This document shows, one piece after another, positions 1 through 11,901 of a stretch of 64,000 nt of DNA. Within the stretch, counting starts at the first letter, position 1; every line of letters starts with the position of its first letter. Source of the stretch: Iris pallida (Eukaryota; Streptophyta; Magnoliopsida; Asparagales; Iridaceae); the NCBI GenBank assembly GCA_029216955.1, contig JANAVB010005598.1, positions 124,001 to 188,000 on the forward strand, read 5' to 3'. Below the pieces are notes generated by a model, which was not told the origin of the DNA, made no database searches, and saw only the letters and a list, made by a program, of their open reading frames with translations. Both the position numbers and the translations under genes were made by a program.

Positions 1-130
1 AATAGGGATAACTAACTAATTACAAGAGGTGTCTTTTGATCTTTTTAAATAGTCTTACATGCATGTATAAAATAAAATAATAATAGTAGTATAATAATAT
101 GTTTTGAATAATTAATGTGGATGACTTTTA

Positions 131-532
131 GGCCTCCTCGTTTGGTTCACGGATTCAAGGAATCCGGAAAAAAAACTTGTTCCTTTCCTTTGTTTGGTAG
201 CCACAAATTTGGGAAATACTTTCCTGACATGGAAGAAAATAGGAGAAAAAATGGTTCCTCTCATGACCCATGGGATTCATTTTTCCTCATCCTTTCCCAA
301 GATTAATTACCAAACATTATGACAAAAGTAGCCTTCATTTATTACCTATTTTACCATTAACTCTTCATTATAATTATGTTGACGTTGGATATTGTTGGAA
401 CAATGATATATTTTTTCTTTCCTTTCCTACACCAACCAAACATAGGAAAGAAAATTTGATAGGAATTCTACTTTTCCATCCCTATGGAAAATACATGCGA
501 ATTGATTTCCTTTTCGTGAACCAAACGAGGCC
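131..532. mobile_element. Tourist-like MITE (PIF/Harbinger type), 402 bp
   Basis: The left end reads GGCCTCCTCGTTTGGTTCAC and the right end, reverse-complemented, reads GGCCTCGTTTGGTTCACG, so the termini are inverted repeats differing by a 3-base CTC duplication. Both ends are flanked by TTA (128-130 and 533-535), the 3-bp target duplication of PIF/Harbinger elements. The GGCCTCGTTTGGTTC-type end is the style of Tourist MITEs. No transposase is encoded; the short frames inside are not credible genes. Mobilisation would need a Harbinger transposase elsewhere. Confidence 0.85.
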
Positions 533-535
533 TTA

Positions 536-2040
536 GTCTTCCTAATAATACATTACTATTATTTGCTTTTTCAAGTAGCATAAAATACGTGCAATGTACG
601 TGCATATATACTATATACTAGTAGTATATAAACCAATAAGATACTAAATGATGCTTATCAACTCAAGTATTACTCATTATGACAAATAAGGTTGGAATAT
701 GCTTCTTTATAGTGTTGATTAGGTGAAGTGTGCAAAAGAAATATATAATTAGTAAATGATGCCCAACCAAGAGGAGCCTGATTTGGGCCACTATGGGTTA
801 TTGTTCTCACCCATCAGAGGCAACCAATCAAACCCAAAATTCCAAAGCGCACTTTTTGTTTGGTGGTAAGTGGCATAATTACAGGGACCAATTAACTAAT
901 ATAACAATGATTGGTGGTAAGTGGCATAATTACAAGGACCAATTAACTAATATAACAATGATTGGAGAGTGCCATCTATAGTGCTGTTGTCAATGGGTTA
1001 GAATATGAGATAATCCTCTAATCATAAGCATTAAGCAAGACCCCATCTCAAAAGCCTCTTTAGTTAGAAACGTTAGGATCAAGAAAGTGGCATCTAAATT
1101 AGCATTAAATTTAAAGTAGCCAATAGCATAGTAACACATCTTTAATTTTGGTATAGAGCTAGTACTACACAAACCCTAAGAAGTTGGAGATGAGTAGCTC
1201 CTGCTATTCTAATTAGCATCTTACGTGTGCAATCTCTAACCATAAGTTATGAAATTTCAAAGAAGAATTATAAAGAAAATTATACAATGCTTGAGCAATA
1301 TGTAGAGCTAGGATTGGTTTGGGATAAGGTCATATATACTTGATGCAAATTGTGCAGTCCTACGAGTCAAGTTATCTATCAACATTTTGATAATGTATTC
1401 ATTATTAGATTTGTTTTGGTGTTTTAATGTGTACGCTAGTGTTGTGTTCTTGTTGTGTCTCTATGAATCTCTGCAAGATCTATTTAATTAGCTTGTTTGA
1501 CGTGCATATCTTTGTTTCATACAAGAAAGGAGAATATTATTCATCCCGAATGACTACCTAAGCCGTGATTTTTTATTCCAAGCATAATTTGTAGAATGTA
1601 GGAAGTTCAGCGTAAAGTAGAAGCAACGTTCAGGAATACTTTGGACTATGAAAGAATTAACATTTAGTAGCTATATATGTAATACGGACATGAAGGTTAA
1701 CTTGAAGGTGAAGACATGGCCTTCAAAGTAATTTTATTTGTTTCTATTATCTTCTTTATGAGTTATATTAGACTTGGTCTGTATGATTTGAAATGAACAC
1801 CCTTATTAAGTGCATGACTAAACCTATATATCTATATCTCATTCTCGTAGTTTCCTTCAGATGTAGTACTAAACTTTCTATTCAACATCCTTATATCGTG
1901 ATCAAAGTTGTTATTGCTGGAAAAGTGAATACAAAATTGATTTAGAAAATTAATTAATTAATTTTAAAATAAAGTCCCATTAGGTGTGTCCAATTTGCAA
2001 TGTTGTATCCATTGAAAAATGTGTGTCCCTTTCAAACATT
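536..2040. other. AT-rich intergenic stretch without a recognisable gene
   Basis: Apart from the tandem duplication at 861-962 I see no protein motif, RNA gene or element ends. Reading frames are short and lack family signatures. Part of this may be the unrecognised left LTR of the copia element that follows. Confidence 0.5.
861..962. repeat. 51-bp tandem duplication (2 copies)
   Basis: A unit beginning TGGTGGTAAGTGGCATAATT occurs at 861-911 and again at 912-962, differing at about one base. The period is exactly 51 bp, so a 17-residue peptide would repeat if translated, but no gene is supported here. A third partial copy is not seen. Confidence 0.9.
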
Positions 2041-2370
2041 GTGTCAACTCACATTTGTATCTCTTCGCCATTTATAAAAGCATAGCTCTACGAGTGTTTG
2101 ATTCATTTAATTCAAAATTCATTCACTCATTCATGCATTCAATCAGAGTCTACTTCATTGGTTACTCCAGTTCCTAGTGTGAAGTGTTGCTACTGGAGGA
2201 GGTCTTCCATTGTATATTGGGAGACAAAGTCACCATTACACCGTAAGCACAAGTACAGGACAAATATTATCTTAAGGACATTGACCCAAGTTCAAGTCTC
2301 GGTTTCAGTCAGTTTATTTATTTACATAAGTTTCATTTTTGACTATATGAAATATAGATCTAGAAGATAA
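2041..2370 (+). promoter_or_regulatory. Possible promoter/LTR remnant of the copia element
   Basis: TTTATAAAAG at 2071-2080 is a good TATA box. It is followed by a pyrimidine-rich leader and a block (about 2180-2310) containing a GGAGGTCTTCCATTG-like stretch and an AAGGACATTGACC-like stretch, a texture I associate with the R/U5 end of plant copia LTRs. The LTR ends cannot be placed and no clear primer-binding site was found, so this is an inference from position and style. Confidence 0.35.
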
Positions 2371-3040
2371 CAATCTTAAGCCAATATTCTTTTTGGAATT
2401 CAGAGGGAACCAAAATAGTAGTTTATTCCCAATCGTTTTTATCCATGGGGTGGTTTGTTATCATCAGATGCATTTGAGATGCATTTGAGTCTGGTTTCTA
2501 TACTTCATAACTTATAGCTTTTAAGAAATATGCTACTCAGCACTATTTGTATCTTTTATAGTTTATATCATTAGTGCCTTCCAAAGTTTGCTATATCTTA
2601 CTTGCTATCAATTTCTCCAATTCTTAACAAGCTGTAACATATATAATTGGAAGCACCTCAGATTATAACTTTCGGCACTCTTTTAATATTTGGGTTGGAA
2701 CTTGTTTACATGTCTAAGTTTAAATCTGCAACAATCCACTGTTAGAAAATAAATTCTAAATTTACATGTTGAATCTTTAGCCATGCATGCATATCGTTCT
2801 GTTTGTGTTTAATATAAACATAATTATGTCAATATATGTATTTTCCCCTACTTTGTATTGGTTCAAGAAAGCCATTTCATTAGAGAGTAGTATAATTGGT
2901 TTCTGTTTTGATTTTATTTCATTTAGACTCTTAACTTGGTTCTCACTTTTTCTACTAAACTAGAACACAATAGAAAACTTCTCCTTTCTGATTTTTTTTC
3001 TTTTCACTTACTGGTCTATACTGCTATTATAACAGACGAA
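2371..3040. other. Presumed untranslated leader of the copia element
   Basis: AT-rich sequence between the TATA-bearing block and the gag start, without coding signal. No copy of the usual TGGTATCAGAGC initiator-Met primer site is seen, so the leader is either rearranged or belongs to older flanking DNA. Confidence 0.3.
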
Positions 3041-3944
3041 ATGACAGCTGTTGAGAACAATGTGATGATGACTTCTGCTCCTGCCCATATCGGACAAGCA
3101 AAAAAGCAGAAAAAGTTTAATGGATCCAATTTTAAGCGCTGGCAACATAAATTGCTATTCTATCTTACACTTTAGAATCTGGCAAAGATTCTAAACGAAA
3201 CAGCCCATATTCTGCAAGAATGTGAAACTGACAATGTTGTTATTGTAAATGTTGAAAAATGGAAGCATGCAGACTTCTTACGCATGAACCATATATTAAG
3301 TGGACTGGACAACCATATATAAAATGTTTAAAGTCCACTGAAGACTGCAAAAAAGGTCTGGGATGCACTGGACAAGACAAAAGATGCAGGATCTAAGAAA
3401 TTTTTAGTAGGCAAATTTTTAGACTAGCACATTATTGACTTCGGATCAGTGGCAAGTTGAAAATTTGTAACTCATTTTCCATGAAGTAGTTGCCGAAAGT
3501 ATGGCCGTATGTGCACTGTTTCAGGTAGCTTCTATAATTGAAAAACTTCTACCTCTCTGAAAGGATTATAAAACTATATGAAACATAAACGTATGGACAT
3601 GCCACTGGTAGATCTAATTTTCAGGCTTAAGATAGAAGAGAACAACAAAAACACTGAAAAAAATCTCTTCTATTGAAGCCAGGGAAAATATCTTGGAGAC
3701 AAGACAAAAAGTTAAAAAAAAATGCAAACACATTGGAGGCTCTAGTCAAGGGAACTACTCCGATCAAGGGAACTATAAAAAGTTCAATGGGATATGCCAC
3801 ATGTGCAAGAAGATGGGACATAAAGATGAAGATTGTCGTAGTCGCAACTACAACAACAACATCATCAACAAGAACGAGGAACTTCCTCACCAGGCTCATA
3901 TGGCTGAAGATGAAAATTTGGCTATGAAGACCTACTTTTGGTAG
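3041..3944 (+). pseudogene. Ty1-copia gag, broken
   Basis: Gag packages the element RNA into virus-like particles. The start chosen is the ATG at 3041, giving an N-terminus that leads into FNGSNFKRWQHKLLFYLT, the conserved N-terminal box of plant copia Gag. A stop at 3173 and later frame changes interrupt it. Near 3800 a CCHC zinc knuckle is intact: CHMCKKMGHKDEDC, spacing C-2-C-4-H-4-C, followed by a short basic tail. Protease follows directly downstream as expected for copia order gag-PR-INT-RT. Several stops and frameshifts make it non-functional. Confidence 0.8.
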
Positions 3945-3959
3945 CTATTGTTTCTGAAG

Positions 3960-5483
3960 TAAACATGGTAGGAAGCAACCTAAGAGAGTGGTGGGTTAAT
4001 ACTAGAGCTACCCGTCACATATGTGCTGAAAAATCTATGTTCAATACCTACCAAAGCGCCAACCAAGGTGACAACTCTTTATAGGAAATTCTTCATTGTC
4101 AAAGGTTGAAGGACAAGGGACGATCATTCTGAACACTGACGTCAGAAAAGGAATTGAAACTTAACAATGTTCTGCATGTACATGATATTCGAAAGTATCT
4201 GATTTTTGGATCTATGTGAAGCAAACATGAGTTTAAATTAATATTTGAATGTGAAAATTTTGTATTCACCTAGAGTGAAGTTTATGTGGGGAAGGGTTAC
4301 CTCAAGGAAGGGCCTCTTCAAAATAAATATAATGATTGTTATGCCTAATAAGATGACTAATCTTCTTATATTTTTGAGTCCTCTCATATGTGGCATAGAA
4401 GATAAGGTCATGCTAATTATGATTCAATCAGAAAACTAATGAATATTGGCCTAATTCTCATATCTGAATAGATTCAAATCATAAGTATGAAATATGTGTA
4501 GAAGCAAAATTAACCCGTACTTTCTTTCAAAATCTTGTTGAAAGAGATACAGAACCATTGGATTTAATCCATATAGATATATGTGATCTAAAAGGCCTAC
4601 AAACTAGAAATGGAAAGAAGTACTTCATCACATTCATCGATGACAATACTCGATATTGCTATGCCTATCTTATGAAATCAAAAGATGAGGAATAGATATA
4701 TTCAAGCAATATAAAACTGAAGTAGAAAATTAACTTAATCGAAAGATTAAAGTTCTCAAAACTGATAGAGGTGGTGAATATGAAGCACCCTTTATAGGGT
4801 TATGTGCAGAACATGAAATATCTACCAAACCATTGCACTATTCACTATAATATAGTGGTATTATTGAATGAAAAAATCAGATAATTAAAAAATGTTGAAT
4901 TCTTCATTATTAAGTTCATGTCTACTAGATAACTTATAGGAAGAAGCTATACTTACAACCAACTACCTTTTAAATAAGATGCCTCACAAGAAAAAGATAT
5001 ATAAGACTCCATATGAATTGTGTAAAGGAAAGTAACCTTCCTATAAATATATCAAAGTGTGGGGATGTCTTGCAAAAGTAGAAATTCCTTTGCCTTAAAA
5101 GGTTAAGATAGGTCCTGAGACCTTCAACAACATATTTATAGGATTTGCTGAAACAGATCTGCTTATTGGTTTCTCGTACATAAGTCAAATATTTTGGGGA
5201 TACATAATAATACAATTGTTGAATCGATGAATAACTCCTTTGAGAATATCTTTCCGTGTAAGAAGATACATGGAAGAAAAATACTAATAAGACATGATGA
5301 TGATATTAGATATAATGGTCAAAAGGATGCATATAATGAATTTGCAGGTAAGAAAGATGAGCCTAGGCACAGTAAGAGGTCTAAAAAATCGAAGTCTTTT
5401 GGATCTGAATCTCTAACATTTATGTTAGAAAATAAGACTCAAACATTCAAAGAATCAATATCTACACCAGAGGCATCACTTTA
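3960..5483 (+). pseudogene. Ty1-copia protease and integrase, broken
   Basis: Near 3986 a frame reads WWVNTRATRHIC, matching the copia protease active-site region, where the usual D-T/S-G is changed to NTR, so the catalytic Asp is gone. The integrase core follows: IHIDICDL with the first catalytic Asp near 4575, a KTDRGGEY box with the second near 4760, and a decayed region around 4860 where the catalytic Glu box should lie. Around 5050 a KVWGCLAKV-type C-terminal copia integrase motif is seen in broken frame. PR-INT before RT is diagnostic of Ty1-copia rather than gypsy. Multiple stops show long decay. Confidence 0.75.
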
Positions 5484-5504
5484 GAGAAGCTATAAATAGC
5501 GAAA

Positions 5505-6057
5505 TAGGGTCCATTATGCAAAACCATACATGTGAATTGGTTAGTCTCCCACCAAGATGTAAGCCATTAGGCTGCAAATGGATATTCAAGAGGAAGATGA
5601 AAGTTGATAAAGCTATTGATAAATATAAAGCAAGACTGGTTGTCCTTGTCAAAGGATATAATCAAAAACAAGAAATTGATTATTTTGATACATATTCACA
5701 AGCAACAAGGGAACAATGATTCGGATGTTAATTACAATTACAACATTGTACAATCTTGAAATACATTAAATGGATCTAAAGACTGCCTTTCTAAATAGTG
5801 ATGACTTGGAAAAAAAAATCTACATGAATCAACAAGAAGGATTCATAGTAGCGGATAAAGAAAGAAATGTGTGCAAACTAATTAGGTCTCTATATGGACG
5901 TAAATAAGCACCGAAATAGTGGCACCAAAATTTTGACAATGTAATGATGTCAAATGGATTCAAATTTAATGGGTGTGACAAATGTATGTATTCTAAAAAC
6001 ACACAAACTAGATATGTCATTATATGCCTATATGTAGATGATAGGCTAATAATATGT
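5505..6057 (+). pseudogene. Ty1-copia reverse transcriptase, truncated
   Basis: The start of the copia RT domain is readable from about 5516 in the frame containing CKWIFKRKMKVDKAIDKYKA followed by KARLVVLVKGYNQKQEIDYFDTYS. After a frameshift and stops the active-site box CLYVDDRLI appears near 6025, with YVDD intact. Homology then stops abruptly at about 6057, before the rest of RT, RNase H and 3' LTR. What follows is AT-rich DNA and a Mutator-like element whose 9-bp duplication lies farther on (6104), so the truncation was not caused by that insertion. Confidence 0.8.
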
Positions 6058-6690
6058 TGCCCCTGTTTTTCAAATTTTAAAAAAATTATTTTATTTAATT
6101 AATTTAAATATTAGGAAAATTTATAAAATGCCCAAAACTGTAAAAGTTTTATGAAAAATTCACTGCAAAATAACATGTTATCGCATGCCCAGAATTAGCG
6201 AAAAATATAGAAAAGGGTTCGGAATAACCTTTTTGCCCTTCTAATTTTTTGAAAACATCCACAAAACCTACTCTTCAAAAAAAAAATGTTTCGATTCTTC
6301 CTCTTCTTCCATACGCTGCTCACTTTCGAATCTAGGTTTTCTTCTCCAAAATCTTCAAACCTTACTTCAAAAACTCGTCAGTAACTCTCCATTCACAATC
6401 TTCACACCATGTCGTCATCATTAGCTCCCACTTCTTCATATCGTCAGCATCAATTGGTCATTCCATGTGTTCAAATGCAGGAGAATGGCCACTTTGCGAC
6501 AAACCAAAAAATGACCATTCATTGTATTAAAATAGAGGTCCAAACATTATTTTTTTATTCTAAAATTCGAAAGTCCGTCAAACGATAAAATTATTTATCT
6601 CAGGCTCTTTAAAAATATGCTCCTTTTGCGACAAATTGGACCTCATTTCAACCTCATATTCAAAAGTTATGGCCCTCCAAAGTTTCAAAT

Positions 6691-7510
6691 GTCATTCTCC
6701 GTGTTAAAATGCAGGAGAATAGTCATTCTCCGTGTTAAAATGCAGGAGAATGACCATTTTCCGTGGTAATATCATGGAGAATGGCAATTCTTCATGTTAG
6801 CATCACTGAGAATGACCATTCTTCTTGTTAAATCGACGGAGAATTGCCATTCTCCGTTTGCCATTCTCCGTATTAAAATTCAGGAGAATGGTCATTCTCC
6901 GTGTTAAAATTACGAAGAATGACCATTCTCCATTGTTAAAATCATGGAGAATAACTATTCACGTGTTAAAATCATGGAGAACGGTCATTCTCCGTGTTAA
7001 AATCACGAAGAACTGTCATTCTTCGTGTTAAAATACAGGAGAATGACCATTCTCCGTGGTAATATCACGGAGAATGGAAATTCTCCGTGGTAATATCACG
7101 GAGAATGGCCATTCTTCTTGTTAAATTGACGGAGAATTACCATTCTTCGTGTTAAAATACAGGAGAATGGTCATTCTCCGTATTAAAATCACGGAGAGTG
7201 ACCACTCTTCATTGTTAAAATTATGGAGAATGACCTTTCTCCGTGTTAAAATCACGAAGAACAGACATTCTTCGTGTTAAAATCACAAAAAATTACCATT
7301 CTCTATGTTAAAATTACAGAGAATAGTCATTTTTAGTGTTAAAATATAGGAGAATAGTCATTCTCCGTGTTAAAATCACGAAGAATGGCTATTCTCCATT
7401 GTTAAAATCACGAAGAATGACCATTTTCCATGTTAAAATACAGAAGAACGGTCATTCTTCGTTATTTAACACGGGGAATGGCTATTCTCCGTGTTAAATG
7501 ACGGAGAATA
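6691..7510. repeat. Palindromic minisatellite, unit about 31 bp, about 26 copies
   Basis: Each unit holds an inverted repeat of the form CGGAGAATGnnCATTCTCCG followed by a GTGTTAAAATCA spacer. Units diverge by substitutions, often GGAGAA to GAAGAA on both arms, and a few arms are missing. An isolated earlier copy lies near 6470. The whole array lies inside the Mutator-like element, so it moves with it. Units could extrude as short cruciforms or give a multi-hairpin RNA. This is not a CRISPR array: there are no unique spacers and the DNA is a plant transposon. Confidence 0.9.
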
Positions 7511-7854
7511 GTTGACATAAACCTAATTTTTTGTTTTTTTTAGAAAACATTTGTCAGGAATAAAGATTCAAAGAGTTTTTCGTTCTTCTTTCAAAATGGT
7601 ACTAACTCTTATGAAGGAGAAGAAGAAGATCTTATCTCCACAATTGACCTAATTGCCGAAAAACTTCAAATGTCTCCATGAAGATGATGATGAGGATGAT
7701 GATAGTGAGCGATGATAGGAGTTTGACTGAAGAAAAGCACAGTGATCTACGAACAATCTTTACGATCTCTACTGAAGATAAATGTAATGGAATTCAGATC
7801 TCTCATGAAGAAGAAGACGAGAATCGTAATCCAAATATGAGTTTGTGAATTCAA

Positions 7855-7858
<4 letters not shown>

Positions 7859-7900
<42 letters not shown>
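7859..7900. repeat. (AT)n microsatellite
   Basis: About 21 uninterrupted AT dinucleotides inside the Mutator-like element, between the GAAGA-rich segment and the right inverted repeat. Confidence 0.95.
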
Positions 7901-7902
<2 letters not shown>

Positions 7903-8160
7903 CCAAATTTGTGTGAAGGGGTAGTTAAGGTATTATCAAAATGGTAATTTTGTAAACACCGAGCATCTAAAAAGAATCTTGGAATATTTAACGTGAAAAT
8001 ATATAATTTTGGTATTTCGTAAAACCCACCCTGCGGGTGGATTTTTCATAAACTCCCACCCCGAAATTAGGGTTTTCAGTAATTTTCAGTTTTCATAAAC
8101 TTCCACCCCGAAATTGGGTATTTCAGCAATTTCCAGTTAAATATTTTGCTTAGGACTTTC

Positions 8161-11100
8161 TGTAAACCCCTTAAATTTCTACTGCGATTTTTAAAAAAAA
8201 AAATATTTTTTTGTATTTATTTTGTACTTCATATCTGCACGTCGCATATGAGTTCGCATTGTCGTATTTGCGTAGCGTGCGAGAATTGCGTTTCATATTT
8301 GCTCGACGACTGTGAATATGTGTCGAGGTACATATTTTAGAAAAATACTTTTTATTACAAAATTTATTTTATATGGGAAAGTACATGTTCAAATAAATGT
8401 GATAATTATTTTTATAAAAGTGTTATTTTAATCGTCATTTAAAGTAGTGGTTTGGAAATTGTGGTGTATATGGAATATATTCCAAATATTTTGCGAAATT
8501 GGAAAGTTGTCTATTAATATATTTTGTTATTTATAAAAGCTAGTTCATGATTTAATATTTAAGTATTTATCGTAATTTTCAAAATTAATTATTACTATAT
8601 TTATTTAATTATGAAAATGATATTTGAGATTTTGTTGATTTTAATATTTGATTAAATATAATAATTTAAATTAGAAAAGATTTTATTTGAATTTGAATTA
8701 AATGAGTGAAGGTCTTATCTATGCTTGATTTGGATTTGAACGATTTAAAGTTTAAATCGAATTTAATTTAATACTATCTAAATGGAAAATTTACACATCC
8801 CAATCCTTATCCTAATGGAAATTTTCACCTCCTATAAAATGAGAGGTACTCCTCCATAAATTCTACCATCCCAGAATTCGTGCATCATGTCTGTGTCCGT
8901 ACCTCCCATCCACTATAATTCTTTTATTACAATTACAATGATTTTCTCCGTGTCCGACAACCCCGAACATTTACACTCTCCCGTGTCACGCAAGACATAA
9001 CCCGACACGCCAAAACCTAATCCTAATTTTCGTATCGCCGCTGTTCCCAGCCCTTGAGACCAAAATTTCCACAAACCCCTGCATCATAATATTCTCCGGC
9101 AACCAACCATTGTCGGAGAACCCTACTCCTCTGCCGTGTCGAACAGCCCCCGTCCTCTGCCACTCCGCCAACACCACCAACCACCAAGCACCACCACTTC
9201 CGTCACCATCATCACCACAACCACTGCCACCATCTCCAACATCGCCACCGCCGCAACAGCCTCCTCCCACCCACGAATTCCTCACCACCGCCATCAACAA
9301 AAAAAATACCAAAATAGAAACCCTAACCTCCATCGTCCGCCACGATCGCCACCACTGTGCCTCGCTCCTGGCCGAGCGTGCGGTGTCCTCCCTGGTCGGG
9401 CACGTACCGAGAATCGCGTACCCCGCCGTCGAGCCTCGCCATGCCAGAGCTCCTCGCGCCGGCGCCCAGAGCCGCTGCGCCACCAACTCTCCGCCTCCGC
9501 CCGACGTTGTCTCCTTACTGCGCTGGCCAAAAAATCCCCCATCTTGCCTCCTCCGGATCGAGCACCGCGGTGGCCCTCCCTCCGGCACTATTCGCCGTTG
9601 GAGCCTGCGCCCTCCCGACCCGATGAGCCTCCGCCCGGCGCCGACCGCGCCATCCGCCGTCGTTGAGAATCCCTGCTCTCACCCTCTCGAACTTTCTCCA
9701 TCCTCTTTCTCTCTCTCACTTTTGTTTTTTGGTTTTATTATGAGTTGTTATTATAAAATATTGAATGGGCTTTTGGTGTTAACAGCAGATCACCACTGCT
9801 GCTAAGTTTTATTACTATTATTATGATAATTATTATAATTATTAGTGTTATTATTATATTTATTATTATTTTTAGTTTTATTATTAGAAATGTTATTTTG
9901 TTTCTGATGGTATGAGTATTATTATTAATATTATACTAGTAGTATTATTACTGTACTAATAATTGCATTATTTTAGGAATTCTAGAAATATATATTTTTT
10001 AATTTCAAGGATAGTTTTTTTTACCTAAAAAGTTTTATTTTGATAAAACGTGGAATTTTAGTCCACATGCAATTTTATTGCTTTTCGAGGAGGTCTCCTA
10101 AAATATTTTTAACTAATAGGAAAGGTACTTCTCAAAGTTATCAATGATTTCTAGTATTCCCAATATTTATCTAAATTATTTTTACTAATAAAATATTGCA
10201 TTTAAACTAGAAAATTCTATTTTAATGAACTTAGATTTTTCCTAAAAACGTATTCTTGAGTTTCACGTATTTGTGTAAAATATTTTTCTAATAAAAATTT
10301 ATCTTCAAAACATTAAGAGAATAATTTCTAAAAATAGTATAAAAATTCAGTTACTCCTAAATTCCTCGATTATTAATCTTGACCATGACTAAATCCAAAT
10401 TCCTCACAACTTCAGACCAATGTCCATCGATCACAGCTATTGGACACCTCGGGACTTGTTGGAACTTTGCACCATCCAGGAGACACACCAGGCAAGATAC
10501 CTTGCCATTTAACTATTTATATTTAGTCTGCATTTATTTATTACATATCACTGTTCATTATTTTTGGTTCTTACAGTTCCTGATTTACTGCCTGCTCAGT
10601 GATTATTAGTTTACTTTGTTATTATCCTTTGATTGCATATGAACCTAGAGTAAGGGACAACCGTCTGTAGTGTATCGCATATACCTTGACACAGTTGTAC
10701 CACGAGGATGTGTGAGATGAGTAGCATGTAGAGGTTCTTGCGTGTGGGTTGATCCCCCATGTGCATGCGTTAGGGCTAACTGCTAATAGAGGCATGTTAG
10801 GAGACTTAGCAGTTAATAGAGGTATACGAGACATGGATGTTACTCTGTTAGACATTGGATGGGAAAAACAGTTCTTTAACGTATGGGTCACTTATGCACT
10901 ATCCTATTACTGATCCTGCTGGCCTCTGACATTCGAGAAATGTTATGCTTTGAGGTCCCTAGTATCCTGATTAGACCATACCAGAGATTACCCCTCCTAA
11001 GCCAAATGCCCATGCGTTGAAGGTTTGTTCTTACTGCATAAACACATGAGATGGTTAGGTAACCCTCGTCAATGTCATATTACCCTGTTCCATTAGTAGC

Positions 11101-11684
11101 TTGGGACAATATCGCATCGCGGTATAATGTACTACCCCTTGTCCTTGTTTGGTGGTAGGGGTAGTCCACTGTTTCGATAATGAGATATTGGATCTTGTTA
11201 CAAGTGGGACAATTTACTTTACTTGTGATTTATGACATAGTATATATATTCAGTTATGTGGCATGTTCTTTATGTATCTTATTACGTCCCTCTGAGGACC
11301 TGGTTATCTCGCCAGGTGTGTTCTCTTGTCTTTCGCAGGTGTTCTAGCCGTGGCCATGATTATCTCTATTTCTTCGAGGATGATTGCACTTTGATCATCT
11401 TCGCTTCGCTCGCCAAACTCTTTCTTTTGTGATGTATTTCTTTTCATAGTTGGTAGTAGATTTGTCTCCGCCCCAACTATATGTACCAATGACAATTCAT
11501 AGTTTATTATATGATATTCTTTATTCTTCCATTTTGTGTGGATGAGATTAGTTTACTCTTGGTTTACTGCATTTTACAGCTTATGTATTTATACGAGATT
11601 TCCATATATTGGAGTATACTTCGTATGTATGCAGCTGACATGGATACGTACCTAGTCCTAAGTATTTTGGGACTGGGCGTTACA
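8161..11684 (+). mobile_element. Solo LTR (C), Tekay-like TGTAAA...GTTACA family, 3.5 kb
   Basis: The segment starts TGTAAACCCCTTAAATTTCT and ends GGGACTGGGCGTTACA. The same start and end (TGTAAAACCCCTAAATTTCT and a GTTACA-type end) bound the minus-strand LTR at 56909-61071, with matching internal blocks (AT-rich U3, TATA, CpG-rich leader with GTCCGACAACCCCG, late GATAACCAGG box). No internal region or second copy lies beside it, so it is a solo LTR. Flanks are CTTTC (8156-8160) and ATTTC (11685-11689), a 5-bp duplication with one mismatch. Long frames at about 9000-9800 come from the GC-rich leader and are not genes. Confidence 0.75.
8831..8840 (+). promoter_or_regulatory. TATA box of solo LTR C
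   Basis: CTATAAAATG, 670 bp into the LTR and just before the CpG-rich leader, at the same relative place as the TATA boxes of the related LTRs. Confidence 0.6.
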
Positions 11685-11901
11685 ATTTCTCTTTGAATTT
11701 CTATAAAAGAATAACATACGTATTTTTTATCAATAAAAATATTTGCTAATTTATTTTTAAATAAGATTTTGGATTAATAAAATTATACTTTAAATAAAGA
11801 GATATTCGTTAGTATACTAATAGATAAATATTTTCTAAATTAGTATGCTAATTTATATTTAAATAAATAATTAAACTAATCTTGATTTCCTTAAAATGTA
11901 A
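11685..11901 (+). mobile_element. AT-rich fragment, probably part of older LTR H
   Basis: AT-rich sequence between the solo LTR and the small Mutator-like element. It resembles in composition the U3 portion of LTR C. It joins, across the 9-bp duplication of the Mutator-like element, to the better-supported H fragment. Its own ends are not identifiable. Confidence 0.35.

Larger units (their letters stand above)
6113..8136. mobile_element. Non-autonomous Mutator-like element (MULE) with 9-bp TSD
   Basis: TTAAATATT occurs at 6104-6112 and 8137-8145, a perfect 9-bp duplication, the size typical of Mutator-like elements. The left end AGGAAAATTTATAAAATGCC pairs with the inverted right end CTGGAAATTGCTGAAATACC, and inverted similarity continues inward (6145-6166 with 8033-8053; about 6220-6240 with 7916-7938; about 6290-6313 with 7805-7828), giving long degenerate TIRs. 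The right TIR contains a tandem duplication of about 47 bp (about 8047-8139) with the box CCACCCCGAAATT. There is no transposase. The interior is dominated by a palindromic minisatellite (6691-7510), and about 7560-7850 is GAAGA-rich. Confidence 0.75.

Noticed and set aside
2098..2370. 90-residue frame as a host gene
   Set aside because: No domain and it lies in the presumed LTR/leader of the copia element.
5829..6020. Antisense 63-residue frame over copia RT
   Set aside because: Shadow of the degenerate reverse transcriptase on the other strand.
6691..7510. CRISPR-like array
   Set aside because: Repeats have no unique spacers, units are palindromic and degenerate, and the array is inside a plant Mutator-like element.
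7951..8160. Start of LTR H at a TGTAAACACC word (7951)
   Set aside because: This stretch is part of the right inverted repeat of the Mutator-like element bounded by the 9-bp duplication at 8137-8145.
8986..9805. Long overlapping frames on both strands (up to 231 codons)
   Set aside because: They lie in the CpG-rich leader of solo LTR C, overlap on both strands, are low-complexity Pro/Arg/Ser, and have no domain. The corresponding frames in LTR D are not conserved.
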